Shown in pieces: positions 53,168 through 63,750 of a stretch of 64,000 bases of DNA. The stretch covers positions 3,752 to 67,751 of the forward strand of contig DATNIT010000166.1 of the NCBI GenBank assembly GCA_035604335.1, given 5' to 3'. The translations under genes were made by a program, and so were the position numbers. Numbering within the stretch: the first letter of the stretch is position 1; each line of letters begins with the position of its first letter. The notes below the pieces were generated by a model. The model was not told the origin of the DNA. It saw nothing but the letters and a program-made list of their open reading frames with translations, and did no database searches. Origin of the DNA: DASZHJ01 sp035604335. Lineage in GTDB: Bacteria > Pseudomonadota > Alphaproteobacteria > ATCC43930 > CGMCC-115725.

Positions 53168-53965
53168 ATGCTGATCCCGCTGAAAGGACGCCGCATCTAT
53201 TACGACCTGACCGGCCCCGAGACCGGGCCCGTCGTGTGCTTCACCCATTCGCTCGCATCGGACAGCGGCATGTGGGCGGAGCAGCTCCCGCCGCTCCTGG
53301 CCGCGGGGTTCCGGGTACTGCGTCTCGACATGCGCGGCCATGGCGGCAGCGACCTCGTTGCCGGTCCCTACACGATGAGCGCGCTCGCGGGCGACGTCGC
53401 GGCCGCTATCGACGCGCTGGGCCTCGACCGCGTGCATTTCGTCGGCCTCTCGATCGGCGGCATGATCGGTCAGGGCTTCGCCCTTGAGCACGGCGCCAAA
53501 CTCAAGTCCCTCATGGTCTGCGACACGCTGCCGGGAACTCTGCCCGATGCCAAGGCCGCCTGGGCACCCCGCATCGAGGCGGTGACCAAGGCGAATTCCC
53601 TGGCGCCGCTCGCCGACGCGACCATGGAGCGGTGGTTCACCGGCGCCTTCAAGCCGCGCCATCCCAAGCGCTGGCAGCAGATCCGTGACACCGTGGCGGA
53701 GACTCCGCCGGCCGGATTTCTCGGCTGCGCCGCCGCCATCCTGGACTTCGACTGGGTCTCCAGGCTGCCCTCCCTCAAGGCGCCGACCCTAGTCGTATGC
53801 GGCGGCGAGGATCCCGGCACGCCGCCCGAGCAGAACCGGCGCATCGCGGGGCTCATTCCCGGCGCCCGCTACGAGGAGATCGCCGGCGCCCGTCATTTCC
53901 CGAACGTCGAGCGCGCCGAGGCGTTCAACGAGATCCTGCTGGGATGGCTCAAGGCGCGGCGCTGA
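53168..53965 (+). CDS. Alpha/beta hydrolase (3-oxoadipate enol-lactonase-like)
   Basis: A 265-residue alpha/beta hydrolase: oxyanion motif FTHSLASDSGMW, nucleophile elbow GLSIGG (Ser), the acid aspartate in CGGEDPGTPPEQN and the histidine in GARHFPNVE. The region RLDMRGHGGSDLVAGPYTM is close to PcaD enol-lactonases, but no other protocatechuate genes are near. The stop region overlaps the monooxygenase gene by 22 bases. The substrate is open: a lactone, ester or C-C bond. Confidence 0.88.
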   Translation: MLIPLKGRRIYYDLTGPETGPVVCFTHSLASDSGMWAEQLPPLLAAGFRVLRLDMRGHGGSDLVAGPYTMSALAGDVAAAIDALGLDRVHFVGLSIGGMIGQGFALEHGAKLKSLMVCDTLPGTLPDAKAAWAPRIEAVTKANSLAPLADATMERWFTGAFKPRHPKRWQQIRDTVAETPPAGFLGCAAAILDFDWVSRLPSLKAPTLVVCGGEDPGTPPEQNRRIAGLIPGARYEEIAGARHFPNVERAEAFNEILLGWLKARR

Positions 53966-55206
53966 CGACATCGGCTGTCGAGCGCGGCGCGGGCGTGCTG
54001 TCCGCGCAGTGCGCGATCGCGGGCGGCGGTCCGGCCGGTATGATGCTGGGCTTGCTGCTCGCGCGCGCCGGGGTCGAGGTCGTGGTGCTCGAGAAGCACG
54101 CGGATTTCTTGCGGGATTTCCGCGGAGATACCGTGCACCCCTCGAGCCTGGAGATCATCCACGAGCTTGGATGGCTCGAGGAGTTTCTGCGGCTTCCGCA
54201 TCAGGAGGCGCGCCAGCTCTCCGCGCAGATCGGCGAGCACGTCGTCGCGTTCGCGGATTTCACGCATCTGCCGACCCACTGCCGGTTCGTCGCCTTGATG
54301 CCGCAATGGGACTTCTTGAATTTCCTGGCCGAGAAGGGGGCGCACTACCCCGGCTTTAAGCTGGTGATGCGCGCGGAGGCGACCGAAATCGTCGAGGAAG
54401 CCGGACGCGTGGTGGGGCTCAAGGCAAGGACGCGGGACGGGCCGCTCGAGGTGCGGGCCGAGCTGGTCGTGGGCGCGGATGGTCGGGGCTCCGTCGTGCG
54501 CGAGCGCGCGAGGCTCGCCGTCCGGGAGCTCGGCGCGCCCATGGACGTCCTCTGGTTCCGCCTCTCCCGCTCGGCTCAAGACACTCTGGACGCCCTGGGC
54601 CGTTTCGATGCCGGGCGAATTTTGGTGTTGATCAATCGCGGCGACTATTGGCAATGCGGCTACGTGATCCCCAAAGGCTCGCTGGAGCAGATCCACGAGC
54701 AGGGATTGCCGGCCTTTCGCGCCGACGTGGCGCGTCTCGCGCCGCTGCTGCGAGACCGCGTGGGCGAGCTCGCCGATTGGGACGCCCTGAAGCTCCTGAC
54801 GGTCCGCGTCGACCGCCTGGAGCAATGGTACCGGCCGGGCTTGCTGTGCATCGGAGATGCCGCCCATGCGATGTCGTCGGTCGGCGGCGTCGGGATCAAC
54901 CTCGCGATCCAGGATGCGGTCGCTGCCGCCAATATCCTCGCCCGGCCTTTGCGGGAAACGTGTCTTCGGGAGTCCGACCTGCGCGCGGTTCAGCGCCGGC
55001 GGGAGTTCCCGACCAGGGTCACGCAAACGATGCAGCTTCTGGTGCAGAACCGCGTCGTCCGTCCCTTGCTCGGCCGATCCGGAGCGGTCTCGCCGCCCCT
55101 TGCGCTTCGGTTGTTCAATGCGATTCCACGGCTCCGGCGCATCCCCGCGCGACTGTTGGGCCTTGGCATCCGACCGGAGCATGTGCGCGCGCCGGCGCTT
55201 CCTTGA
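53944..55206 (+). CDS. FAD-dependent aromatic monooxygenase-type flavoprotein
   Basis: A 420-residue flavoprotein of the PHBH class A family. It has the GxGxxG motif in IAGGGPAGMMLGLLLARAG, the DG motif in ELVVGADGRGSVVR and the GD motif in LLCIGDAAHAMSSVGGVGINLAIQDA. It hydroxylates an aromatic or related substrate with NAD(P)H, or acts as a reductase. The ATG at 53944 lies inside the previous gene; a GTG 51 bases later (53995) is an alternative. It is not a typical kynurenine 3-monooxygenase despite the kynA-like gene after it. Confidence 0.88.
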   Translation: MAQGAALTTSAVERGAGVLSAQCAIAGGGPAGMMLGLLLARAGVEVVVLEKHADFLRDFRGDTVHPSSLEIIHELGWLEEFLRLPHQEARQLSAQIGEHVVAFADFTHLPTHCRFVALMPQWDFLNFLAEKGAHYPGFKLVMRAEATEIVEEAGRVVGLKARTRDGPLEVRAELVVGADGRGSVVRERARLAVRELGAPMDVLWFRLSRSAQDTLDALGRFDAGRILVLINRGDYWQCGYVIPKGSLEQIHEQGLPAFRADVARLAPLLRDRVGELADWDALKLLTVRVDRLEQWYRPGLLCIGDAAHAMSSVGGVGINLAIQDAVAAANILARPLRETCLRESDLRAVQRRREFPTRVTQTMQLLVQNRVVRPLLGRSGAVSPPLALRLFNAIPRLRRIPARLLGLGIRPEHVRAPALP

Positions 55207-55266
55207 GTCGCGCGTTGGCGTTCGGCCGTGTACCGTGAACTCTCGATCGCATCAGGAGCCTCCGCC

Positions 55267-56103
55267 ATGACCAGCGCTCGCGGGCCGGAGACCGAGGCGC
55301 CGCACACAGAGTTCGCGGGCGAGATGAGCTACGGCGACTATCTCCATCTCGACCGCCTGCTCGATGCTCAGCATCCGCTCTCCGGGAACCACAACGAGAT
55401 GCTGTTCATCATTCAGCATCAGGCGACCGAGCTCTGGATGAAGCTGGCGCTCCACGAGCTGCGAGCCGCCCAAGCCCGCGTGCAGGCGGACGACCTCGAC
55501 CCCGCCTTCAAGATGCTCGCGCGGGTGAGTCGGGTCATGGCGCAGCTCATCCAGGCCTGGGACGTGCTCTCGACCCTGACTCCGAGCGAGTACACCGATT
55601 TTCGCGCTCATCTCGGACGCTCCTCGGGCTTCCAATCCTTTCAATACCGCTTGCTGGAGTTCAGGCTGGGCAACAAAGATCGCGCCCTTGCCGCTCCGCA
55701 TCAGCATCGCCCAGCCATCTACGGAGAGCTCATCCGGACGTTGGAGCGGCCCAGTCTCTACGACGACGCGATCCTGCTCCTGCACCGCCGCGGGTTCGCG
55801 ATCGACGAGGGCGCGCGCAATCGGGACTGGAGCCTCCCCTACCAACAGCAAGCCACGGCGGCGGCGGCGTGGACGGCCGTCTATCGGGACACGGGTCCGC
55901 ATTGGGACCTTTACGAGCTCGCGGAGAAGCTGGTCGATCTCGAAGACTATTTTCGCCAGTGGCGGTTCCGCCACGTGACCACGGTCGAGCGGATCATCGG
56001 GCTGAAGCCGGGCACCGGCGGCACCTCAGGTGTCGCATATCTACGCAAGCAATTGGAAATCGTGCTGTTTCCGGAGCTCTGGCAGCTCCGCACCGTGCTC
56101 TGA
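55267..56103 (+). CDS. kynA: Tryptophan 2,3-dioxygenase
   Basis: A 278-residue heme enzyme opening tryptophan to N-formylkynurenine. The active-site base His51 sits in MLFIIQHQATELWMKL, the heme ligand His236 in WRFRHVTTVERIIG, and the loop KPGTGGTSGVAYLRKQL is intact. The ATG at 55267 is chosen by conservation of the start (MTSARGPETEAPHTEFAG). No kynB or kynU is beside it, so kynurenine is used elsewhere in the genome or secreted. It may feed the NAD pathway only if quinolinate-forming genes exist elsewhere; nadA-nadC here uses aspartate. Confidence 0.95.
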   Translation: MTSARGPETEAPHTEFAGEMSYGDYLHLDRLLDAQHPLSGNHNEMLFIIQHQATELWMKLALHELRAAQARVQADDLDPAFKMLARVSRVMAQLIQAWDVLSTLTPSEYTDFRAHLGRSSGFQSFQYRLLEFRLGNKDRALAAPHQHRPAIYGELIRTLERPSLYDDAILLLHRRGFAIDEGARNRDWSLPYQQQATAAAAWTAVYRDTGPHWDLYELAEKLVDLEDYFRQWRFRHVTTVERIIGLKPGTGGTSGVAYLRKQLEIVLFPELWQLRTVL

Positions 56104-56315
56104 CGGCAGGCTGTGGGACCGGCGCGACCAGTTGTCGCCCTGGTCCTTGCAGCGGCCCGATTGAAGCAGGCATAAGATGACACAGCGGTCGTATTGCCGC
56201 CCCTGGCGGATGGTTACGGAGTGTCCGGAAATTGGCACGCCTAGGGGCCTAGCAACGCCACAATTGCGTTTCTATTGTCACTTCCAAGTCCACCAACCGG
56301 ATCAGCGAGGTCTCC

Positions 56316-56618
56316 ATGAACAAGGCAATGGCACAAGGGATCGGCGCCGCGGTGATTGCGGCGGGCCTGATGATCGCTCCAGTCTTTCTCGGTCCGACAA
56401 GCTTTACGGCGGCTCGAGCCGCCTGCGAACCCGGGGACAAGGTCGATGCGACCACCGCCGACCAGGCGAGGAAACGCGCGGAAGGCGCCGGGTACACCCA
56501 AGTCCACATGCTGAGGAAGGGCTGCGACAACGTCTGGCACGGTACCGGCTTGAAGAGCGGCGCCTCCGTGAACTTGGCGGTTCTGCCCAGCGGCGAGGTC
56601 GCGCCGGAAGGCGATTGA
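56316..56618 (+). CDS. Small secreted protein, PepSY-like repeat
   Basis: A 100-residue protein with a signal peptide (ending near TAARAACEP) and a mature part containing the pattern AEGAGYTQVHMLRKGCDNVWHGTGLKSGASVNLAVLPSGEV, like the small PepSY/SPOR-type secreted domains of alphaproteobacteria. Two cysteines (after cleavage: one near the mature N-terminus, one in GCDN) could form a disulfide. Function unknown. It is followed by a hairpin terminator candidate. Confidence 0.75.
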   Translation: MNKAMAQGIGAAVIAAGLMIAPVFLGPTSFTAARAACEPGDKVDATTADQARKRAEGAGYTQVHMLRKGCDNVWHGTGLKSGASVNLAVLPSGEVAPEGD

Positions 56619-56621
56619 GCG

Positions 56622-56644
56622 GAGCGCGGTGCGCTCGGACTTTT
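56622..56644. terminator. Hairpin with short T tract between convergent genes
   Basis: GAGCGC and GCGCTC form a six-base-pair stem with a three-base loop, followed after four bases by TTTT (56641-56644). It lies between the secreted protein gene and the convergent ABC transporter gene, so it could end transcription of the former. The T tract is short and the stem is separated from it, so efficiency is uncertain. Confidence 0.4.
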
Positions 56645-56649
56645 CTCCG

Positions 56650-58521
<1,872 letters not shown>

Positions 58522-58607
58522 GATCCCGCTTCTTACAGCGTATCGCTGCGACTATGCCAGCATCACTGAAACGTCGCGCGATCGGCCAGCCGGCGATCGC
58601 CCTAGCG

Positions 58608-59717
58608 CTATGCTTCGGCCGGAACCGCCCTCGCGGAGCCGATCCAGGCGGAGCGTATCCACGCGTTCACCGGCGCCTCGTAGAGCCGGTACGTCACTTC
58701 CGCGAGGACAAGCGCGACCGCGGAGACGATCGCAAAGCCGGTCAGAACTCCCCTGCCCTCGAGCAGCCACGATGCCGCATAGAGTGCCGTGGCGTGCAAG
58801 AGATAGAGGCCATAGCTCAGCTGCCCGAACCGAGCCAGCGGCGTCCAGACCCAATGCTTGAAGAAATCGCCGTACCGCGCTCCATGCAGAAACAGGCAGC
58901 CTCCCGCGATCAGGAGGCCGACGCCGCCCCGATAGAAGGCGAATGCCAGCGCGACGGCGCCGAGGGCGGCCGAGGCGGCGCTCACGGCTCGACCATGCGG
59001 CAGGCGCTCGCCGAAGACGGCGATGAGGACCCCGAGCGACAACGTGTCGAAGCAAACGAACGAGTTCGTGACCTTCGCGAAGAACCCGAGCCCCAGAAAA
59101 TCCACCAGGATACGGACGGCGATGCCGAGCGCGATGACCGCAAGCAGGACCTTGAGGAGCCGCGCCTTGGTGCCCGCCCAAATGAGCACCAGAGGAAACG
59201 CCAGGTAGAATTGCTCCTCGACCGCCAGCGACCACATCACGTCCCAATGCAGGCCCCAGAAGGTCCCGTGCGCGATCCGGTCCCAATTGAACGTGAACGT
59301 GAAGAGCGAGAGCCAGAAATCGGCCGTGAAGGCCGCGTGCGGGTCGCGAAAGCTGAAGCGGAAGATCGGCGAGTTCGCATCGCCCACGCTCAGCATCAGC
59401 GCGCCGAATGCAACGATCGCGAGAAACAGCGGCTGAATGCGGGCGATCCGGCGAATATAGAAATCGCGCGCCGAGAGCCGGAACAGGTCCGGCTCGCGCG
59501 TCATGGTCATGCGCGTGATCAGAAAGCCGGATAGCGTGAAGAACAGCGTGACGCCGTAGGTGCCGTGCCCGGCAATATGCACGAAAATTGCGCCCAGCGG
59601 CGATCGCTCCGGCGATGCCATCGCCGAGTTGACCCAATGATGCGCGACCACCGACAGGATCGCTACGGCGCGCAAGAGGTCGATGCCGACATTCCGCTGG
59701 TTGTCGGCCGCGCTCAT
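58608..59717 (-). CDS. Acyltransferase 3 family membrane protein
   Basis: A 369-residue protein with about ten membrane helices. The family opening GIDLLRAVAILSVVAHHW holds the catalytic histidine pair region; GVTLFFTLSGFLI, WSLAVEEQFYLAFPL and the late GQLSYGLYLLHATALY follow. Such enzymes O-acetylate or otherwise acylate envelope polysaccharides, lipopolysaccharide or antibiotics. The ATG at 59717 overlaps the upstream GT gene by 4 bases (ATGA), so both act in one pathway. Confidence 0.92.
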   Translation of the reverse strand: MSAADNQRNVGIDLLRAVAILSVVAHHWVNSAMASPERSPLGAIFVHIAGHGTYGVTLFFTLSGFLITRMTMTREPDLFRLSARDFYIRRIARIQPLFLAIVAFGALMLSVGDANSPIFRFSFRDPHAAFTADFWLSLFTFTFNWDRIAHGTFWGLHWDVMWSLAVEEQFYLAFPLVLIWAGTKARLLKVLLAVIALGIAVRILVDFLGLGFFAKVTNSFVCFDTLSLGVLIAVFGERLPHGRAVSAASAALGAVALAFAFYRGGVGLLIAGGCLFLHGARYGDFFKHWVWTPLARFGQLSYGLYLLHATALYAASWLLEGRGVLTGFAIVSAVALVLAEVTYRLYEAPVNAWIRSAWIGSARAVPAEA

Positions 59718-60907
59718 GGATGGAGACGATCCACGCGCATGGCCGCGCTGTTCAGTCCAAAGGGCCTCGGCAGCGGCGTTCCCTGGACCATCATCAGGCC
59801 AACGAGAACCGAGACCAAAGGCAGCCACCAGAGATGATAATTGTGATGCGCCGCGGGCCCGCTGAGAATCGCCAGAATGGTCAGACCAGCCAGCAGCCCG
59901 CAGCGCGACGGCAGGCTCGGAGCCTTGCGCCACACGAAGAGGCACGCCGCCGCGAGGCTTGCGACGAAGACGGCTCTCGCCAGGCTCGGCGCGACCGCGG
60001 GCGCGTCAGCGAGCCAGCTCGTCGAGTCGGGCATGCGAACGGTGTTGAAGAGGACGATATTGTCGTAGAGATCCACCGGAGACATCGCGACGAACACGAG
60101 CGCGGGAACCAGCCCGACCATGACGCCGATCAGATAGGGGCATCGCCGTCCCGCGGGCGGCAGCGCGCACGGCAAGAGCAATACGCCCGGCAACAGCTTG
60201 GCAGAGATGGACAGGCCGACGAAGAACCCGGACAACGCCGGACGCCGTTCCATGGTCAAGAGCGCCGCCAACAGAGGCACGACCGCAGCAAGATCCGTTG
60301 CACCCTTGCCGAAGACCTGCCGCAGCGCGATCGGCAAAGAGAGATAAAACAGAACAGCCACGAGACCCGCGTTGCGGCTTCCGTCTCGCCAGCCGAGGCG
60401 ATAGATCAAGCCGATCGTGGCGAGCTGGAGGGCCAGATTCGTCACAAGCACGCCGCGGGGGCCGAGCCACGCGCCGAGCGGCAGGTAGGTGACCGCCATC
60501 ATCGGAAGATACTTGTAGCCCTGAAACGCGGGATCGCCGGTGACGCGCAGCGCCTCGCCGTCGAGCGGCAGCGCGTAGGGATTACCGCCCACGAGCAGCG
60601 CGCGTCCCGCCGCGAGCGTCGTGGTCGCGACATCGAGCAGGCGAGGATGCGCGATCTGTGTTGCGAGAAACCCGAGATGGACCGCAAGAAGCAAGCTGCA
60701 CGCGACGAGCAGCGGTCGGCTTCCGATCCCTGAATCAGCGCTCGCGCCCGGCTGCGCGGCGACCGTCAGAGCGCAGGTTCCGGCCAACAGGAGCAGAAGC
60801 GCGATGGCCTTAGTGCCGCCCCCGCCCCAGTTGAAGACTTCGACGATGAGGATGCCGACCCAAATGGCGCCCGCCAGGAGGAGTCGCGATCGCGAGAGAC
60901 GGTTCAA
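59714..60907 (-). CDS. GT87-type (DUF2029) membrane glycosyltransferase
   Basis: A 397-residue integral membrane protein with about ten hydrophobic helices. The pattern GGNPYALPLDGEALRVTGDPAFQGYKYLPMMAVTYLPLG fits the polyprenol-phosphate-mannose dependent GT87/DUF2029 family, with a GKGATDLAAVVPLLAALL helix and AAHHNYHLWWLPL near the end. It transfers a sugar from a lipid carrier to an envelope glycan. It is co-translated with the acyltransferase that follows. Donor and acceptor unknown. Confidence 0.82.
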   Translation of the reverse strand: MNRLSRSRLLLAGAIWVGILIVEVFNWGGGGTKAIALLLLLAGTCALTVAAQPGASADSGIGSRPLLVACSLLLAVHLGFLATQIAHPRLLDVATTTLAAGRALLVGGNPYALPLDGEALRVTGDPAFQGYKYLPMMAVTYLPLGAWLGPRGVLVTNLALQLATIGLIYRLGWRDGSRNAGLVAVLFYLSLPIALRQVFGKGATDLAAVVPLLAALLTMERRPALSGFFVGLSISAKLLPGVLLLPCALPPAGRRCPYLIGVMVGLVPALVFVAMSPVDLYDNIVLFNTVRMPDSTSWLADAPAVAPSLARAVFVASLAAACLFVWRKAPSLPSRCGLLAGLTILAILSGPAAHHNYHLWWLPLVSVLVGLMMVQGTPLPRPFGLNSAAMRVDRLHP

Positions 60908-60985
60908 AACGCACGACTGGTCAATGGATTGCGCCGCGATGTGTAATCAGCATGCCCCAGGGTGTCAACTCGCGGCACCGCTCCG

Positions 60986-61738
60986 TCAATAAGAAGGCGC
61001 GCACGGGTTCCACCGGGCCCCGGAGGATCGGAGACCGGCGAAAAACCAGCAGCAGAAGTCGTACCCGTCGTAAATCGGCAGGCGCAAGGCGGCCCTGAGC
61101 GTTTGGGTGTAAGGCGGCATGTTCGTGCACTCCACCACCACGGCGCCCAGATTGGGATGTTCGGCGACCAGCCGCCGACCGGCGTCCACCACTTCAGCGG
61201 CGACCCGCTGTTGATCGAGCTCGCTCTCGCCTCGACGGACCACGGTCGCGAGCACACCGTCGGCCGGTACGCCCTCGACCGGCGTATCCGCCGCCGCGCC
61301 CACCGCCAGCAGATGCTCGGGCGTCAGCAAGCTCTTGGAGAACGTGATCACGCCCGCGCGCCGGCCCGGAGGAAGCAAGCGCTCGACCAGTGGAACCATC
61401 AGCAGCGATGACGCCGCGACGGGAACGCCGAGGCGCTCCGCGAGCGGTCTCTGGAACAGAGATAGGAACCCGCAGGTGGTGGCGATGCCCGCCGCACCCG
61501 CGTGGATCAGGGCCTTGCCGCCCGCCACGAAGGGCTCGAGCAAGCCCTCGGCTTTCCGGTCCACCACGCGCTCGGGCGTCGCGCCCTCGATGCGCGCGAT
61601 CAGGACGGGGAATGGAAAGGTCTCGGGATTGCCGAGGTCGCCGGCGATGCGCGGAAAGCGCGTATCCAGCATGAGGATACCCAGGCGCGGGACGTCCGCG
61701 GGCTCCTGCCGGGCACGGCTATTGCGAACGATCTCCAA
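60986..61738 (-). CDS. Aspartate/glutamate racemase-family protein
   Basis: About 250 residues of the Asp/Glu/hydantoin racemase fold, with two cysteines in the catalytic positions: TTCGFLSLFQRPLAE and VVECTNMPPY. Members racemise amino acids or act as maleate isomerases or decarboxylases. The TTG at 61738 follows GGCGGAGG and is favoured; a GTG nine codons earlier has no ribosome site. The C-terminal part (YDGYDFCCWFFAGL) has extra cysteines. No partner gene is evident. Confidence 0.78.
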   Translation of the reverse strand: MEIVRNSRARQEPADVPRLGILMLDTRFPRIAGDLGNPETFPFPVLIARIEGATPERVVDRKAEGLLEPFVAGGKALIHAGAAGIATTCGFLSLFQRPLAERLGVPVAASSLLMVPLVERLLPPGRRAGVITFSKSLLTPEHLLAVGAAADTPVEGVPADGVLATVVRRGESELDQQRVAAEVVDAGRRLVAEHPNLGAVVVECTNMPPYTQTLRAALRLPIYDGYDFCCWFFAGLRSSGARWNPCAPSY

Positions 61739-61815
61739 GACGTGTCCTCCGCCAACGGGTCTCACGCTAGCGGAGCGGCGCTCGGCATGCCAGCGATCTG
61801 GAGGTGCAGGCGAAA

Positions 61816-63156
61816 TTAGAGCTGCGTGGCGATGCGCAGCATGAATATGTTCTGGCTGAACGGATGGGTGGCCTGCGCGCCGCTGGAATCCCGATGGCTA
61901 TAGGTGTAGGAGCCGCCGAGGTAGAGATCCCGGCGCAAGAGGAATTTGACGCCGGCGCCCGCGTCGATACCGTTGTCCGTGCGGCTGATGCCCTTGAAGT
62001 CGTCGTTGACATAGTCCGCATTGGCGTTGAGCAGCACATTGCGCGAGAGCTCGTGGTCGAGGCTTAGTCCCACCATCGAGTGGAGATATCCGGGGGATGT
62101 GAGCCCCGCGCCGATGACCTCCTGGCTCGTATCCTGCACGCTCCGCAGCGCATTGAGCTTCAGCGTGTCGAGGCCCGTGACGTTCCAAACCACCTTGGCT
62201 CCGGCGTCGATCCCCTGGATCGGGTGGTAGATGCCGTTCTGATAGTCCTGCTCGAGATAGCCGATATAGGCCTCGCCGAACAGGACGCCGAAATCGACGT
62301 GAGCGCCGACATCGGCGTGATAGCCGGCTGAGTTGCGCCGCGGATTCGCTGCGCTGGCGCCATGGTCGAAATCGCGAAAGTTGCCGCTGCCGCGCGCGAA
62401 CATCCCCCAATTCGGATCGAGGGAGTAGCCGGCCTGCAGACCCAGTGTGTAAGTCGTGTTGTTGCGGTCGCTCTGATTGACTTGACCACCGCCGACCTCG
62501 GGCACTGCCTGATACTCGGAGCGGGCGACCGAGATGTCGCCTCGGTAGGTCACCGGCAACTGATCTTGGCCATACCCGAGGCCGGCGAGATAGGTCGTGT
62601 AGATCGGCGGCGCCGCGGCCGCACCGGGGAAATCGGGCGAGGTCCGCGCCACGTGCAGGCGATCGACCGCCGCATTGGCGAAGATGTGCTGACCCTGGTC
62701 GATGTCGTAGCGGCCGTTGGCGGACGTGAACGCGTCCTGATAATTCTCGGTCGAGTGGCTCGCGTACCAGCCCAGGTCGGCGCCAGCGCTCACGGTGAGG
62801 GCGTGCTGGCCGAAATTCGACACCAAATCCAGGCGCGGCTTCAGGTCCGTGATGAAATCGCTCTTGGTCGTCGACGGCGTGGCGAAGATGTTGTCGTTGA
62901 AGCTCTCGTCCAGCTCCAGCCGCGGATAGAGGAAGAATTCCTCGAGCCGTACGCCGAGCGGATCGAACAGCGGACGCGGCCGCTCGGTTACAGTCTGTCC
63001 GCGCTGGGGCGCGACGGTCTCCGGCGCGGGCTGCGCCGGGCCGACGGGGGGAATCGGTACCGGCATGAAGGGATCGAACTGCGCAGCGGCTATCGTGGGG
63101 CATAGCAGCACGCTGGCGAAGAATATGCTGGCTGTGGCTGAGGTTCTTGCCTTCAT
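61816..63156 (-). CDS. Outer-membrane beta-barrel protein (BBP2-like)
   Basis: A 446-residue secreted protein: signal peptide to about TIAAAQ, a proline-rich linker (FDPFMPVPIPPVGPAQPAPET), then alternating strands such as LYPRLELDESFNDNIF, ALTVSAGADLGWYASHS, AYIGYLEQDYQNGIY and a terminal strand NIFMLRIATQL ending in a hydrophobic residue after a leucine, as outer-membrane barrels do. Similar barrels are annotated as capsule or exopolysaccharide outer-membrane proteins. With a GT87 and an acyltransferase nearby, a glycan-export or anchoring role is possible. ATG at 63156. Confidence 0.82.
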   Translation of the reverse strand: MKARTSATASIFFASVLLCPTIAAAQFDPFMPVPIPPVGPAQPAPETVAPQRGQTVTERPRPLFDPLGVRLEEFFLYPRLELDESFNDNIFATPSTTKSDFITDLKPRLDLVSNFGQHALTVSAGADLGWYASHSTENYQDAFTSANGRYDIDQGQHIFANAAVDRLHVARTSPDFPGAAAAPPIYTTYLAGLGYGQDQLPVTYRGDISVARSEYQAVPEVGGGQVNQSDRNNTTYTLGLQAGYSLDPNWGMFARGSGNFRDFDHGASAANPRRNSAGYHADVGAHVDFGVLFGEAYIGYLEQDYQNGIYHPIQGIDAGAKVVWNVTGLDTLKLNALRSVQDTSQEVIGAGLTSPGYLHSMVGLSLDHELSRNVLLNANADYVNDDFKGISRTDNGIDAGAGVKFLLRRDLYLGGSYTYSHRDSSGAQATHPFSQNIFMLRIATQL

Positions 63157-63462
63157 CCCTCGTTCCCGCACGCGTGATACTAACTCGCGTCGAGCATGCA
63201 AAGGTCGACGAGCGGTCGCAGATCCGCATTGAACATGAAACCAGGAGAAGACCCAAGCGCCGAGGCGCGCGTCCCTTTTTGCACACATCTTCATGACGGA
63301 TGAGAGAAGGCACGCGCCGAGCGCACCAACAAATCTTTTTGGGCCCTCCATCACCGTCAGCATCGCGTCAGCGAGCTGGGTCTAAAAACTACCCACGCCA
63401 CCGGGCACACCGACATTCGGTCGGAATTGCGATGGTGGAAGACGCAAACTCAGGAGATGGAA
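63157..63462. other. Divergent promoter region without a gene
   Basis: Between the outer-membrane protein gene (minus) and the secreted low-complexity protein gene (plus). It must contain both promoters. I see a short GC-rich inverted repeat followed by TTTTT near 63259-63280 but no clear operator. No open frame with coding character. Confidence 0.5.
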
Positions 63463-63750
63463 ATGACGTTCTTGCGAATCCAGTCACAGAGTCTCGCCAC
63501 GCTCGCAGCTGCGGCACTCGGCACCGCGATCCTCGTCGCCGCTCCTGTCAGCCTCGGCGCATCCGGCCTCGGCGTTCATCAGGCTTTCGCGAAGAGCGAT
63601 GGCGGCAGCGAAGGGGCCGGCGCGGACAAGGGTGGCGCCGACAAAGGCAGCGGAAGCGCGGATCGGGGCGCCGATTCCGGAAGCGCGGACAAGGGTAGCG
63701 CCGACAAGGGCAGCGCAGACGCGGGCACGGCGGATTCCTCCCTCCGCTGA
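63463..63750 (+). CDS. Secreted low-complexity protein with GSADKG repeats
   Basis: A 95-residue protein. The signal peptide (MTFLRIQSQSLATLAAAALGTAILVAAPVSLGASG) leads to a mature tail of about 55 residues built from Ala, Asp, Gly, Ser and Lys in tandem units of ADKG and SADKGSADKGSAD. No domain is recognised. Such tails may be structural, calcium-binding or adhesive; none is shown. The ATG at 63463 follows AGGAG at a suitable distance. It is followed 69 bases later by a strong hairpin. Confidence 0.65.
   Translation: MTFLRIQSQSLATLAAAALGTAILVAAPVSLGASGLGVHQAFAKSDGGSEGAGADKGGADKGSGSADRGADSGSADKGSADKGSADAGTADSSLR

Noticed and set aside
53944..56103. Assignment of the FAD monooxygenase as kynurenine 3-monooxygenase
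   Set aside because: It lacks the usual KMO N- and C-terminal features and is separated from kynA by 60 bases; the PHBH class A label is safer.
63599..63750. Tandem DNA repeats in the GSADKG region as a CRISPR or VNTR array
   Set aside because: The units are short codon-level repeats inside an open frame with no spacers of constant length, so this is a protein repeat.
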